From assembly GCA_019634625.1 (NCBI GenBank), contig JAHCBA010000012.1:107604-171603 (forward strand): 64,000 bases of DNA. The letters are read 5' to 3'. A model generated the notes under the pieces. It did not search any database. It saw only the letters and a program-made list of their open reading frames with translations, and had not been told where the DNA came from. Positions 53,330 to 63,050 of this stretch are shown here, one piece after another. The DNA comes from Verrucomicrobiia bacterium (GTDB lineage: Bacteria > Verrucomicrobiota > Verrucomicrobiia > Limisphaerales > CAIMTB01). The first letter of the stretch is position 1. The number at the start of each line of letters is the position of its first letter. Made by a program: the position numbers and the translations under genes.

Positions 53330-53965
53330 ATGCTGAGGTTCACGATCTTCGGGTACCCCGTGACAGTCGAATTCTGGTTCTGGATCACCTGCCTGCTGCT
53401 GGGCGGGGGGCTCCAGCCGGGGGCCTATTCAAGCGTGGCCAACCTGGCCGGGATGGGGATCTGGATCATCGTCGTCTTCTTCTCGATCCTCGTCCATGAG
53501 CTGGGCCATGCGTCGGTGGGACGGCGGTACGGGGCCAATCCGGAGATCGTGCTGCACGGATTTGGAGGGGCTGCGATCATGCACGGGGCCCGGTTCAACC
53601 GGAAGGAGGACCTGCTGGTCACCGCAGCGGGTCCGGCCGCCAGCTTTGCGCTGGGGACGTTGGCGATCCTTCTGCTGAGCATGACGGCCCATCGGCCCGG
53701 GATGGGCGACCTGCGGGAGGTCCTGGTCTATCTCGTCTGGATCAATTACTTCTGGACCCTGATCAACCTGCTCCCGATCCAGCCCTTGGATGGCGGCCTG
53801 CTGCTGCGAACGACCCTGGGGGACCGGCGATATCAGCTTACCTGCATGGTCGGATTCGTATGCGCCACGGCCGTCGCGCTGCTCGCGCTGCTCAGCGGGC
53901 GCGTCTTCCTGACCCTTCTGATGGCACTGCTGGCCTTCGAGAACTACCGCATGGGCCGGCGGTAG
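53330..53965 (+). CDS. Site-2 protease family (M50) membrane metalloprotease
   Basis: This 211-aa integral membrane protein has the zinc motif HELGH at residues 56-60 within a membrane helix (IVVFFSILVHELGHASVGRR). The partner motif NLLPIQPLDGG lies near residue 150, where the Asp is the third ligand. Around five membrane segments are visible and no PDZ or CBS domain, so it is the small rhomboid-like S2P type (SpoIVFB/Rip1-like minimal core). I chose the ATG at 53330 (MLRFTIFGYPV); the longer frame upstream is non-conserved. The substrate is unknown; intramembrane cleavage of a regulator is possible. Confidence 0.88.
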   Translation: MLRFTIFGYPVTVEFWFWITCLLLGGGLQPGAYSSVANLAGMGIWIIVVFFSILVHELGHASVGRRYGANPEIVLHGFGGAAIMHGARFNRKEDLLVTAAGPAASFALGTLAILLLSMTAHRPGMGDLREVLVYLVWINYFWTLINLLPIQPLDGGLLLRTTLGDRRYQLTCMVGFVCATAVALLALLSGRVFLTLLMALLAFENYRMGRR

Positions 53966-54001
53966 TGGGCCGGCGGTGGTGGGCCGGCGGTGGTGGGCCG
54001 G
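53951..54001. repeat. Short tandem repeat over the M50 stop codon
   Basis: A GTGGGCCGGCGGTG-type unit of 14-15 bp is repeated about 3.5 times, beginning in the last codons of the M50 gene (MGRR) and running past its stop. Confidence 0.8.
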
Positions 54002-54087
54002 AAAACCGGGCGGGCTGCGGCCCAGGTGGCGTCCGGATTGGCCAGGGGAGGAACATGGAGCCACCCCCCCCCACCGGTACTCAGCCA

Positions 54088-55410
<1,323 letters not shown>

Positions 55411-55664
55411 GGGTGGCGTTGGATTGGGACCGGACGCATACGGGCAGGCCGGAGCGCCCGGCGACGACCGGGGGCGAATTAAGCGGTTTCCGAATCCGCG
55501 TCGCAAGCGTGTCGTGCCGGACGGCAACCGTCGGTTGCTCGAATCCGGGGGCACACCCCGGTTCCAAGTCAGGCGGGCTGATGCCTCCCGGAGACGTCCA
55601 GGAACCGGCGTCCGGATGTTCATCAAGCCGTGACCGTTTCCGCTCGTGCCACGGGCGGGCGCAA

Positions 55665-55814
55665 TCAATGGATCCGGCGTCCCTGGATCAGGCGGATCAG
55701 GATCACAACGGCCGCGATGATGACGAGAATGTGGATGAAGCCGCCCAGCGTATAGGAGGAGACGAGTCCGAGGAGCCAGGCTATGACCAGAACGAGTGCC
55801 AGGGTGTAGAGCAT
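55665..55814 (-). CDS. Small lmo0937/DUF5670-like membrane protein, 49 aa
   Basis: This is a two-helix hydrophobic peptide: [20 protein letters not shown], then [18 protein letters not shown], ending QGRRIH. This is the signature of the lmo0937 family of small stress-associated membrane proteins. The ATG at 55814 gives the family's usual ~50 aa. It is grouped with DUF883 and CsbD genes, an arrangement common for general-stress small proteins. The intervening 82 bp before the DUF883 gene suggest a shared transcript on the minus strand. Confidence 0.85.
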   Translation of the reverse strand: MLYTLALVLVIAWLLGLVSSYTLGGFIHILVIIAAVVILIRLIQGRRIH

Positions 55815-55896
55815 ATGCGGGAGTTGGGGGATGGCGGGCCCGGGATTTCCTCCGGGCCCGCGGGTGGACGGGTCAGGCTGCCATGGATGGGGCGTG

Positions 55897-56202
55897 TTAG
55901 ATTCTCCTTCCGGACAGCAGGCAGAGCAGGATGGCGCCAAGCCCGAGGGCGACGGCGGCGGTCGTGACGGGGTGTTCACGGACGACGCGTTCCGCGGCTC
56001 GCGCTCCGTCGAAGGTCCGCTCCTGCATGCGACAAAAGCCGTCACGGCCGCGATCGAGGGTCCGGAGAAGGTGTTCCCTTGCCTCGGTGATCCGGCGATC
56101 GGTGGCTTCGGATGTGGCGTCGAGCAGCGATCGGGCGCTGTCGGCCAGGGAGTGAAGGTCGTTTCGCAGGGCAGTGGGGGTTTCGAAGTGAGAGTAGTTC
56201 AT
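55897..56202 (-). CDS. DUF883/ElaB-YqjD family protein
   Basis: This 101-aa protein has a helical, charged N-terminal part (RNDLHSLADSARSLLDATSE, ITEAREHLLRTLDRGRDGF) and the family's C-terminal membrane anchor preceded by VREHP (TTAAVALGLGAILLCLLSGR). ElaB/YqjD homologs are stationary-phase, ribosome-associated inner-membrane proteins. The gene is divergent from csbD-like with a 390-bp shared region. Confidence 0.87.
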   Translation of the reverse strand: MNYSHFETPTALRNDLHSLADSARSLLDATSEATDRRITEAREHLLRTLDRGRDGFCRMQERTFDGARAAERVVREHPVTTAAVALGLGAILLCLLSGRRI

Positions 56203-56592
56203 GTCGTAACGGGATTGTTTCGCTACTTCCTTCAGCGGGCGGCATGCCGAACCTGGTGGATATCGGGATTTCCCTCGTTATTTCGGAATTCCAGGCGGAT
56301 TCGCTCATGACAGTCACGTTCGGCGATCATGCATTCTGCAACGGTGGAGCTCCGTGCCTGGGCGTTTTGCCCTGCCATGTGAGTTCCAAACGTCTCCATT
56401 TCGGGCTGCCATCGCGGTTCGGGCAGGCGACGAATTCCGCCGGTTCAGCAGGGTTGTGGACGGGAGTTGGGCGGTTGCCGTCGAGTCGGGTGCGTTCCTG
56501 GCACCCGCTTTGCGAAGAGAGGGGGCGGTGCCGTGGCGGACGGCGCCGCGACGATTCGGATCTGAAACGGAAGACCAACGAAAGGAACGCGG
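56203..56592. other. Divergent control region between DUF883 and CsbD genes
   Basis: The stretch holds no gene. It contains a match to the sigma-54 -24/-12 promoter near the CsbD side (56499-56513). No comparable match facing the DUF883 gene was found. Confidence 0.6.
56499..56513 (+). promoter_or_regulatory. Candidate sigma-54 (-24/-12) promoter for the CsbD gene
   Basis: TGGCACCCGCTTTGC has the invariant GG and GC pairs separated by exactly 10 nt and matches the TGGCAC-N5-TTGC consensus. Transcription would start near 56525, leaving a ~68-nt leader before the CsbD ATG (56593). Confidence 0.5.
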
Positions 56593-56787
56593 ATGAACAA
56601 ACTGCAGATCAAGGGGAACTGGAATGTCGCCAAAGGCCTGTTGAAGCAGCGGTACGGGCAGCTCACGGACGATGACCTGACCTACGTCGAGGGCAAGGAG
56701 GATGAACTAGTCGGGCGGATCCAACGGGTCACCGGCCGTGCCAGGGAGGAGGTGGAACGGGCCGTTCGCGAAGTATGCGACGGCTGA
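56593..56787 (+). CDS. CsbD family stress protein
   Basis: This 64-aa soluble protein matches CsbD closely: [58 protein letters not shown]. The AAAGGAAC just upstream is a plausible ribosome binding site at good distance. CsbD-like proteins are induced by general and envelope stress in many bacteria; the molecular role is unknown. A candidate sigma-54 promoter lies 80 bp upstream and a perfect 12-bp-stem hairpin follows the stop. Confidence 0.93.
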   Translation: MNKLQIKGNWNVAKGLLKQRYGQLTDDDLTYVEGKEDELVGRIQRVTGRAREEVERAVREVCDG

Positions 56788-56799
56788 GAGGGGGGGGTG

Positions 56800-56831
56800 C
56801 CCTGGGGCGCCGGCCTGTCGGCGCCCCAGGG
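56800..56831 (+). terminator. 12-bp-stem hairpin after the CsbD gene
   Basis: CCCTGGGGCGCC (56800-56811) pairs perfectly with GGCGCCCCAGGG (56820-56831) around an 8-nt loop, 12 nt past the stop. No U-run follows. It separates csbD-like from rplU. Confidence 0.75.
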
Positions 56832-56940
56832 TCAGGATGTCAGGATCCCCGCTGAGCGGAATTGAGATGAGTCGAAATGAGTCGTTGACACCGGGTAACA
56901 GATCGGCGCAAGGTCTCGGCCCTTTTTGGGGGCCAGTATT

Positions 56941-57252
56941 ATGTATGCCGTTCTAGAGACAGGCGGAAAACAATACCGTGTTGCGGCCGGTGATCGTTTG
57001 GAGATCGAGCGTCTTGCCGTGGAGCCCGGGCAATCGGTGACCTTCGAGCGGGTGCTTTTGCTCCAGCGTGATGGCCAGGTGCGTGTTGGCGCGCCGGTGG
57101 TCGAGGGAGCGAAGGTCGTTGCCGACCTGATCGAGCACAAGCGAGGCGAGAAGGAGATCGTCTGGAAGATGAAGCGGCGCAAAGGGTACCACAAGAAACA
57201 GGGGCACCGGCAGGAGTTGTCGGTGGTGGAGGTGAAAGAGATCCAAGGCTGA
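56941..57252 (+). CDS. rplU: Ribosomal protein bL21
   Basis: This 103-aa 50S protein begins MYAVLETGGKQYRVAAGDRL and ends HRQELSVVEVKEIQG, with FERVLLLQRDGQVRVGAPVV and the basic loop WKMKRRKGYHKKQGHRQE, all canonical. The ATG at 56941 gives normal length. The leader holds TTGACA at 56885-56890 as a possible -35 (no good -10 found) and a GGCCCTTTTTGGGGGCC hairpin just before the start that may hide the ribosome binding site. rpmA follows after 9 nt. Confidence 0.96.
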   Translation: MYAVLETGGKQYRVAAGDRLEIERLAVEPGQSVTFERVLLLQRDGQVRVGAPVVEGAKVVADLIEHKRGEKEIVWKMKRRKGYHKKQGHRQELSVVEVKEIQG

Positions 57253-57261
57253 GGAAAACCC

Positions 57262-57564
57262 ATGGCACACAAGAAAGGTCAGGGCAGTTCGCGCAACGGG
57301 CGCGACAGCAACAGCAAGCGGCTGGGTGTGAAGCGTTTCGGTGGGGAGCAGGTCACTGCCGGCACGATTTTGGTCCGGCAGCGCGGCTCCCGCTTTCATC
57401 CAGGTCGAAACGTCGGAGTGGGGCGGGATTGGACCTTGTATGCGCTGGCCGACGGTCATGTGAAGTTTGAGACCCACGCAAGGCGGATCCATGTGCTTGC
57501 TCCGGTCCCGGCGACGCTGGCGGCGGCCGACAGCGCATCGTCTTCGGAATCCGACAAAAACTAG
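57262..57564 (+). CDS. rpmA: Ribosomal protein bL27
   Basis: This 100-aa 50S protein acts near the peptidyl transferase centre. It has the canonical [40 protein letters not shown], and [20 protein letters not shown]. The N-terminus is the direct type without a cleaved leader. The C-terminal ~18 residues are Ala/Ser-rich and longer than the ~85-aa E. coli form. AGGAAA precedes the ATG. It is co-transcribed with rplU. Confidence 0.96.
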   Translation: MAHKKGQGSSRNGRDSNSKRLGVKRFGGEQVTAGTILVRQRGSRFHPGRNVGVGRDWTLYALADGHVKFETHARRIHVLAPVPATLAAADSASSSESDKN

Positions 57565-57586
57565 TTTCCGGGGTCTCGACCCCTCT

Positions 57587-57617
57587 CGAAAAGGGCGAGG
57601 CACCCAGCCTCGCCTTT
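57587..57617 (+). terminator. Rho-independent terminator after rpmA
   Basis: GCGAGGC and GCCTCGC form the core stem (57595-57613) with flanking AAAAGG/CTTTTCC extending it and supplying a T-run. It lies 22 nt after the rpmA stop and ends just before obgE, so it may attenuate read-through into obgE. A smaller GGGGTCTCGACCCC hairpin precedes it. Confidence 0.75.
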
Positions 57618-57630
57618 TCCATTCTCTGCC

Positions 57631-58860
57631 ATGTTCGTGGATGAGGTCCGGATCTTCGCCCGCGCAGGCCATGGCGGAAAGGGCTGCGTGGCCTTTCTGC
57701 GCGAGGCCTACCGTCCCAAGGGCGGTCCCGATGGCGGCAACGGAGGGCGCGGCGGAAGCGTGATCCTCGAGGCCGACCACGACCTCAACAACCTCATCCA
57801 GCAATTCTACCAGCCCCGTTTGATCGCGAGGAATGGGGACCATGGAATGGGGAAGGGGATGGATGGCCATGCCGGGAAGGATCTGCTCGTGAAGGTCCCC
57901 TGCGGCACACTGGTGTGGCGCCTGCCGGACCCGGTTCCTCAACCTCCGGTCGTTCCCGAAGCGGAGTCCCCCGCCGAGCCCTCCCGACCGTCCAGTGCGC
58001 CCCTCCTCCAAGCGGGCACCAGCCAGCGTCCGCTGATCCGACACGTCGGTTCGGTGCGCGCCATGGAGGTGGATCTCTCCGCCGAATCGCCCGAAGCAGG
58101 CGGGGCTGGCGACGAGCGCGAGTTGGTGGCCGACCTGACGGCGCACGGGCAGCGGTTGGTGCTCTGCAAGGGAGGGCGGGGTGGCTTGGGCAACCGCAAC
58201 TTCGCCACCGCCACCCGCCAGACGCCGCGCTTTGCCCAGCCGGGGGAACCCGGGGAGGAAGGTCATTTCCTGTTCGAATTGCGAATCCTGGCCGATGTCG
58301 GGTTGGTCGGGTTTCCCAACGCCGGGAAGTCCACCCTGCTGACGGCGATCTCCAAGGCGCGTCCGAAAATCGCCCCCTATCCCTTCACCACGCTCACCCC
58401 TCAAATCGGGATCGTCGAGTATCCCGACTTCCACCGGATCGTCGTCTGCGATGTGCCCGGGCTCATCGAAGGGGCCCACCGCAATGTGGGATTGGGACAC
58501 GCCTTCCTCCGTCACATCCGGCGTTGCCGGACGCTGGTGACCGTCCTGGACATGGCCGGGACCGACGGGCGCCGGCCGTGGGATGATTATCGTCAGCTTC
58601 TGCTCGAGTTGGAACGGTACGACCCGGATCTGCTTGGGCGTCCCCGCCTGGTGGTGGCCAACAAGATGGATGAACCGGCCGCCGAGGCGAACCTGCGATC
58701 GTTCAAGCGCCGGGTTCCGAAGGTGCGGGTCATTCCCATGGCGGCCGCGTTCGATGAGGGGATCGAGGTGTTCAAGGGGGTGGTGCGGGAAACGTTGGAG
58801 GACGCCGCCGACCTCCCGGCGCCGCCTGGCGATGTGGCACCCGACGGAGATGGCGACTAG
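57631..58860 (+). CDS. obgE: Obg/CgtA GTPase with an inserted loop
   Basis: This 409-aa ribosome-assembly GTPase has the Gly-rich Obg fold (MFVDEVRIFARAGHGGKGCV, GGPDGGNGGRGGSVILEADH) at 1-~220. The G domain shows G1 GFPNAGKST (~230), G2 PFTTLTPQIG, G3 DVPGLIEG, G4 NKMD; the G5 position reads AAAFDEG. Between GTLVWRL (~97) and ELVADLTAHGQRL (~164) there are ~62 extra Pro/Ala/Ser-rich residues where homologs have a short turn. The C-terminal OCT/tail region is reduced to ~20 acidic residues. It lies after rplU-rpmA in the usual order. Confidence 0.95.
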   Translation: MFVDEVRIFARAGHGGKGCVAFLREAYRPKGGPDGGNGGRGGSVILEADHDLNNLIQQFYQPRLIARNGDHGMGKGMDGHAGKDLLVKVPCGTLVWRLPDPVPQPPVVPEAESPAEPSRPSSAPLLQAGTSQRPLIRHVGSVRAMEVDLSAESPEAGGAGDERELVADLTAHGQRLVLCKGGRGGLGNRNFATATRQTPRFAQPGEPGEEGHFLFELRILADVGLVGFPNAGKSTLLTAISKARPKIAPYPFTTLTPQIGIVEYPDFHRIVVCDVPGLIEGAHRNVGLGHAFLRHIRRCRTLVTVLDMAGTDGRRPWDDYRQLLLELERYDPDLLGRPRLVVANKMDEPAAEANLRSFKRRVPKVRVIPMAAAFDEGIEVFKGVVRETLEDAADLPAPPGDVAPDGDGD

Positions 58861-58923
58861 GAGCCGCGAAGGGATGACCCTCAGAGGTTGAGCGATAGCG
58901 GGGACTGGGAGACAGGGAGGTTT

Positions 58924-59490
58924 TCAGCCGACCCGGCTGCCGGACCGGCGTCGCACGACGAAGGTGACGGCCAGGAGTCCGACGGCCACCAGGCCGAGGA
59001 TGGCCAGCCACGGCATGACAACGGCCAGGGTACTGGTGACCAGGGCACCGCCCAGTTCCGCGGTGGATACCCCGGGATTGGTGATGCCGCCGCTCATCGA
59101 GAGGGACATCCCGCGTGCGGCAACCGTGCCGGTCTGCACGGTCGCTGCCAGTCCGCCGCCGGCGACGATGGCCAGCGTCCAGCGAAGGAAGGGGTCCATA
59201 TCCACCGCGAACGAAGCCGCCACGACGCTGCCGGCGACCACCGCGGCGGGGGAGGCGAGGGTATCGAGGAAATTGTCCAGCCAGGGGACGTAGTACGCGG
59301 TGATTTCAGCCACGGTGGCCACGGTGAACATGATCAGGGCGGGCCAGGTGCCGAGCCAGGCGAACCCCTCGGTGGGTTCGAGATAGCCGGCATGCACGGC
59401 CAGACTGGCCACCCAAAGGGGAACGAAGACGCGAAATCCGCATGCGGCGGCCAGGGCCAGACCCGCGAGAACGCCAAAGACGGTATCCAT
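58924..59490 (-). CDS. DUF4126 membrane protein
   Basis: This 188-aa integral membrane protein has about five membrane helices and matches DUF4126 in outline: GVLAGLALAAACGFRVFVPL at the start, WPALIMFTVATVAEITAYYV, DNFLDTLASPAAVVAGSVVA, GGGLAATVQTGTVAARGMSL, and WLAILGLVAVGLLAVTFVV. The ATG at 59490 is chosen for the first membrane helix; the upstream open frame is antisense/other-frame to nadB. It has 50 bp to nadB on the same strand, so co-transcription is possible. Function unknown. Confidence 0.85.
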   Translation of the reverse strand: MDTVFGVLAGLALAAACGFRVFVPLWVASLAVHAGYLEPTEGFAWLGTWPALIMFTVATVAEITAYYVPWLDNFLDTLASPAAVVAGSVVAASFAVDMDPFLRWTLAIVAGGGLAATVQTGTVAARGMSLSMSGGITNPGVSTAELGGALVTSTLAVVMPWLAILGLVAVGLLAVTFVVRRRSGSRVG

Positions 59491-59540
59491 ACGACCCACC
59501 ACACCTACCGCGTCTCGCGCGTTGCGGCAAACTCCACCTT

Positions 59541-61163
59541 TCACGGACCCGGCCCTGCGATACCGCCGATCACGGTGTCGCGCTGGGCCCAGGCGGGGTC
59601 CGGATCGGGATAGTCGAGGTTGTAGTGGAGTCCCCGGCTTTCCAGGCGCTCGAGGGCGCAGCGGACGATCAACTCCGCAACGGTGGCGATATTCCGCAGC
59701 TCCAGGAGGTCCGCGCTGACAGTGAAGTTCCAGTAGTACTCGCGGATTTCCTCCTGGAGGAGGGCCAGGCGTTTCGCCGCCCGCTGCAGTCGCTTGTTGG
59801 TCCGGACAATGCCGACGTAGTCCCACATCAGGCGCCGGATCTCATCCCAGTTGTGGGATACCACGACCATCTCGTCGGCGTCGGCGGCCTGGCCCGATCG
59901 CCAGGGCGGGATGGACGTGTCCGAAACGGCAATCTGCCGATCGAGGAGCTGGCGGGCGGCACGGCGGGCGCAGACCACCGCTTCGAGGAGCGAATTGCTG
60001 GCCAGGCGGTTGGCGCCATGGAGCCCGGTGCAGGCGACCTCGCCGATGGCCAGAAGGCCGGGCAGGGAGGTTTCGCCGTCCAGGGTGGTCACCACGCCCC
60101 CGCACTGGTAATGGGCGGCCGGCACCACCGGGATCGGTTCCTTGGTCATGTCGATCCCGTACTCAAGGCAGGTCCGGTAGATATTGGGGAAGTGCGAGAT
60201 GATGAACGGTGCCGGCTTGTGGGTGATTTCCAGCACCACGTGCTCCGCGCCGCTCCGTTTCATCTCCGAATCGATGGCCCGGGCCACCACATCCCGCGGG
60301 GCCAGGGACTTCCGGGCATCATATCGGTCCATGAACTCCAACCCGTCGCGGGTCTTGAGAATGCCCCCTTCGCCGCGGACCGCCTCGGAGATGAGGAAGG
60401 ACTTGGCCTTGGGGTGGTACAGGCAGGTGGGGTGGAACTGAATGAACTCCATGTTGGCGATGGACACCCCCGCCCGGCTGGCCATGGCCACGCCGTCCCC
60501 CGTCGCGATGTCCGGGTTGGTGGTGTAGAGATAGACCTTTCCGCATCCGCCGGTGGCCAGCACCGTCACCGGGGCCTGAAACGCCTTGACGGCTCCCGTC
60601 GCCCGATCGAGCACATACACGCCAAGACAGCGGTCGTCTCCGGCCAATCCCAGCTTGCGCCGCGTGATCAGGTCGATGGCCAGGTGGCCCTCGAAGACCG
60701 TCAGGTTCCGTTCCCGCTCCGTCGCCGCCAGGAGGGCCCGCTCCACTTCGCGCCCGGTCACATCCCGATAGTGCAGCACCCGGCGACGGGAGTGTCCGCC
60801 TTCGCGGGTCAGGTGCGGGGTTCCGCGTGTGGCCGGGTCCGAACCTTCGATGGCATCGAACTGCATCCCGAAGGCAATCAACTCGCGGATCGCGTCCGGA
60901 CCCTCGCTGACGATCGTGCGAACGATGTCCTCGCGGCACAATCCCGCGCCGGCATCGAGGGTGTCCTGCACGTGATCCTCGAAGGAATCGCCCGGACCCA
61001 GCACGGCCGCGATGCCGCCCTGGGCCCAGTTGGTATTGGAATCGGCCCGGCTCTTCTTGGTCACCAGGGCCACCCGGCCACGGGCCGCCACCTTCAGGGC
61101 AAAGAACAAACCGGCGATGCCCGTGCCCAGCACCACGAAGTCAAAACGTTCCACGCCCGTCAT
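59541..61163 (-). CDS. nadB: L-aspartate oxidase
   Basis: This 540-aa FAD enzyme oxidises L-aspartate to iminoaspartate, the first step of de novo NAD synthesis. It has the FAD motif VVLGTGIAGLFFALKVA at ~10-26, SNTNWAQGGIAAVLGPGDS, HYRDVTGREVERALL, the catalytic region MEFIQFHPTCLYHP, VPAAHYQCGGVVT, GLHGANRLASNSLLEAVVCA, and a helical C-terminal domain (SHNWDEIRRLMWDYVGIVRT). The ATG at 61163 (MTGVERFDFVVLG) is the sensible start; the longer frame reads through REP-like copy 5. nadA/nadC are not in the window. Confidence 0.96.
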   Translation of the reverse strand: MTGVERFDFVVLGTGIAGLFFALKVAARGRVALVTKKSRADSNTNWAQGGIAAVLGPGDSFEDHVQDTLDAGAGLCREDIVRTIVSEGPDAIRELIAFGMQFDAIEGSDPATRGTPHLTREGGHSRRRVLHYRDVTGREVERALLAATERERNLTVFEGHLAIDLITRRKLGLAGDDRCLGVYVLDRATGAVKAFQAPVTVLATGGCGKVYLYTTNPDIATGDGVAMASRAGVSIANMEFIQFHPTCLYHPKAKSFLISEAVRGEGGILKTRDGLEFMDRYDARKSLAPRDVVARAIDSEMKRSGAEHVVLEITHKPAPFIISHFPNIYRTCLEYGIDMTKEPIPVVPAAHYQCGGVVTTLDGETSLPGLLAIGEVACTGLHGANRLASNSLLEAVVCARRAARQLLDRQIAVSDTSIPPWRSGQAADADEMVVVSHNWDEIRRLMWDYVGIVRTNKRLQRAAKRLALLQEEIREYYWNFTVSADLLELRNIATVAELIVRCALERLESRGLHYNLDYPDPDPAWAQRDTVIGGIAGPGP

Positions 61164-61507
61164 GCGGGAGCGTTTGCCGCCGTGTTCCGCAAGGCAAGCC
61201 ACGGGTGGCCGCGGAAGTCCGGCAGGGGAAAGGCGGTGGTCGGTGCCTCCCGGAGTTGGGGGTGAGGAGGCCGCGAATCGGAGAGCGAATCGGAGGGACG
61301 AGCTCCGCGAGTCCCCAACCCAATTCTCCATACCGTTGCATCCTCGTGGAACTCGGCCCTCCGAGGCGACGCTGCGCGGAGTTCGCACCTCTCCCCACAA
61401 CGCCGGGATGCACGGGTACACGGTTTCAGAAGAAGTTCAGGTTTGACCGGGGCCCCCAAAACCATAAGTTCCACTGCACGACCGCAACCCTCAAACCGTC
61501 CCGAGCT
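61164..61507. other. Divergent intergenic region holding REP-like copy 5
   Basis: The interval between nadB and the Gfo/Idh gene contains the element at 61244-61413 and otherwise no gene. Promoters for both divergent genes should lie here. Confidence 0.6.
61244..61413 (+). repeat. REP-like hairpin element, copy 5
   Basis: This copy is complete. It opens CCTCCCGGAGTTGGGGGTGAG and closes CCCACAACGCCGGGATGCA. The block GAATCGGAGAGC is duplicated just before GGAGGGACGAGCTCC, making this copy ~10 bp longer than copies 2 and 6. Confidence 0.92.
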
Positions 61508-62893
61508 ATGCAGACCAGATCAGGCCAGACTGTCGCGGGCAAGGCCACCCGCCGAGACTTCATCAAACAGAGTGCCGTCGCCGCCACCGCTGTCGCCGCC
61601 GTGTCCTCTCTCAAGACTCCGGTTTATGGACAGAGCCTGGCTCCGTCCACCGGCCGGGTGATCGGAGCCAACGACCGCATCGTGGTGGGGTTCGTCGGGG
61701 TCGGGGGGCAGGGAATGGCCCACCTCAACAGCATCAAGGCCGGCCTCGCGGAGAACAATGTGGCCATCGCGGCCGTCTGCGACGTCTCCAAGCACCGCAC
61801 CGCATCGGCCAAGGCCACCTCGGAACGCGACGGTGGCGGCAGTTGCGCGACCTTCGACGACTACCGGAAGCTTCTCGAGCGCAATGACATCGATGCCATC
61901 TGCTGCTCGACCGTGGATCACTGGCACGCCCGGATCTCGATCGACACCCTGAATGCGGGCAAGCACATCTACGTGGAGAAGCCCATGACCCGGTACCTGC
62001 CGGAGGCGTTCGACGTGTACGATGCCTGCAAGCGGACCAAGAAGGTCTTCCAAGTCGGTTCCCAAGGCTGTTCGGACGCCAAATGGCACAAGGCGGCCGA
62101 GTTGTGCAAGGCCGGCGGCATCGGGCCCCTGGTGCTGGGGCAGGGGTCGTACATGCGAAACAGCCCGAAGGGCGAGTGGAACTACGCCATCGAGCAGTGG
62201 GCGTCCGCCTCGGACATCGATTGGAAACAATGGAAGGGGCCGGTGGTGCAGAACCGGCCGTTTTCGGTCGATGACTACTTCCGCTGGCGGAAATACTACC
62301 CGTACTGCGCCGGCCTCCTGGGCGACCTGTTCCCGCACCGGTTGCATCCGCTGATGCTGGCCACGGGCAACCCGGAATTTCCGCGTCGCGTGGTGGCCAC
62401 CGGGGCACGGAACGTTCACACCGACCGGAACACGCCCGGCACCCCGGAACGGGACGTGCCCGAAACGGTGTCGTCCCTCGTCGAGTTCCCCAGCGGCTAC
62501 CAGTTGATGGTCTGCAGTTCGAGTGTCAGCGAGCAAGGGCTGCGTGACATCATCCAAGGCCACCTGGCGACGCTGTACATCGGCGGCAACCGGGTGGAAC
62601 TCAAGCCGGAGCGTCCTTACGCGGAGGACATCGATCCGGAGGATTTCAACAACCTGGCGCCCATCGAAGCCATCAAGTGGCACGAGAACAACTGGTTCGA
62701 CTGCATCCGGTCGGGCAAGGAACCCAACGGCAGCATCGACCTCGCCATCCGTGTCCAGACGGTGGTCTCCCTCGCCGAGATGTCCGAGCGGCTCAACGTG
62801 GCCTGCGTCTTCGATGAGAAGACCCGCAAGATCACCACCGAGAGCGGCCGGGAACTGTCGGCGTTGTCCTACGGGACGACCGAACTCTCATAG
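61508..62893 (+). CDS. Tat-secreted Gfo/Idh/MocA family oxidoreductase
   Basis: This 461-aa protein carries a twin-arginine signal (TRRDFIKQSAVAATAVAAVS). Then comes a Rossmann NAD(P) domain (IVVGFVGVGGQGMAHLNSIK, VAIAAVCDVSK) and the Gfo/Idh marker GKHIYVEKPMTRYLPEAFDV. The C-terminal domain has GECNYAIEQW-like and DYFRWRKYYPYCAGLLGDLF regions, with a His pair LFPHRLHPLM. The type is abundant in Verrucomicrobiota and Planctomycetes, where such enzymes act on sugars or cyclitols in the periplasm. The ATG at 61508 gives the intact Tat signal. It is convergent with the Lrp gene and has its own terminator. Confidence 0.92.
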   Translation: MQTRSGQTVAGKATRRDFIKQSAVAATAVAAVSSLKTPVYGQSLAPSTGRVIGANDRIVVGFVGVGGQGMAHLNSIKAGLAENNVAIAAVCDVSKHRTASAKATSERDGGGSCATFDDYRKLLERNDIDAICCSTVDHWHARISIDTLNAGKHIYVEKPMTRYLPEAFDVYDACKRTKKVFQVGSQGCSDAKWHKAAELCKAGGIGPLVLGQGSYMRNSPKGEWNYAIEQWASASDIDWKQWKGPVVQNRPFSVDDYFRWRKYYPYCAGLLGDLFPHRLHPLMLATGNPEFPRRVVATGARNVHTDRNTPGTPERDVPETVSSLVEFPSGYQLMVCSSSVSEQGLRDIIQGHLATLYIGGNRVELKPERPYAEDIDPEDFNNLAPIEAIKWHENNWFDCIRSGKEPNGSIDLAIRVQTVVSLAEMSERLNVACVFDEKTRKITTESGRELSALSYGTTELS

Positions 62894-62956
62894 GTCCGGC
62901 CGGCGAAGCGCCTTCGGGCGTCCGGCGCATCGCGTTGGGAAATCGCATTTCGCCCG

Positions 62957-62985
62957 AGGCCCGTCACGTTGGTGGCGGGCCTTTT
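62957..62985 (+). terminator. Rho-independent terminator after the Gfo/Idh gene
   Basis: AGGCCCGTCAC pairs with GTGGCGGGCCT (one mismatch) around a short loop and is followed by TTTTCCC. It lies 64 nt past the stop. Confidence 0.8.
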
Positions 62986-63050
62986 CCCTGTCAGGGGGAA
63001 GACCGGCTGGATCGAGAGGGACACGTCCAGCGGGCCGGGAGGCACCCAGG

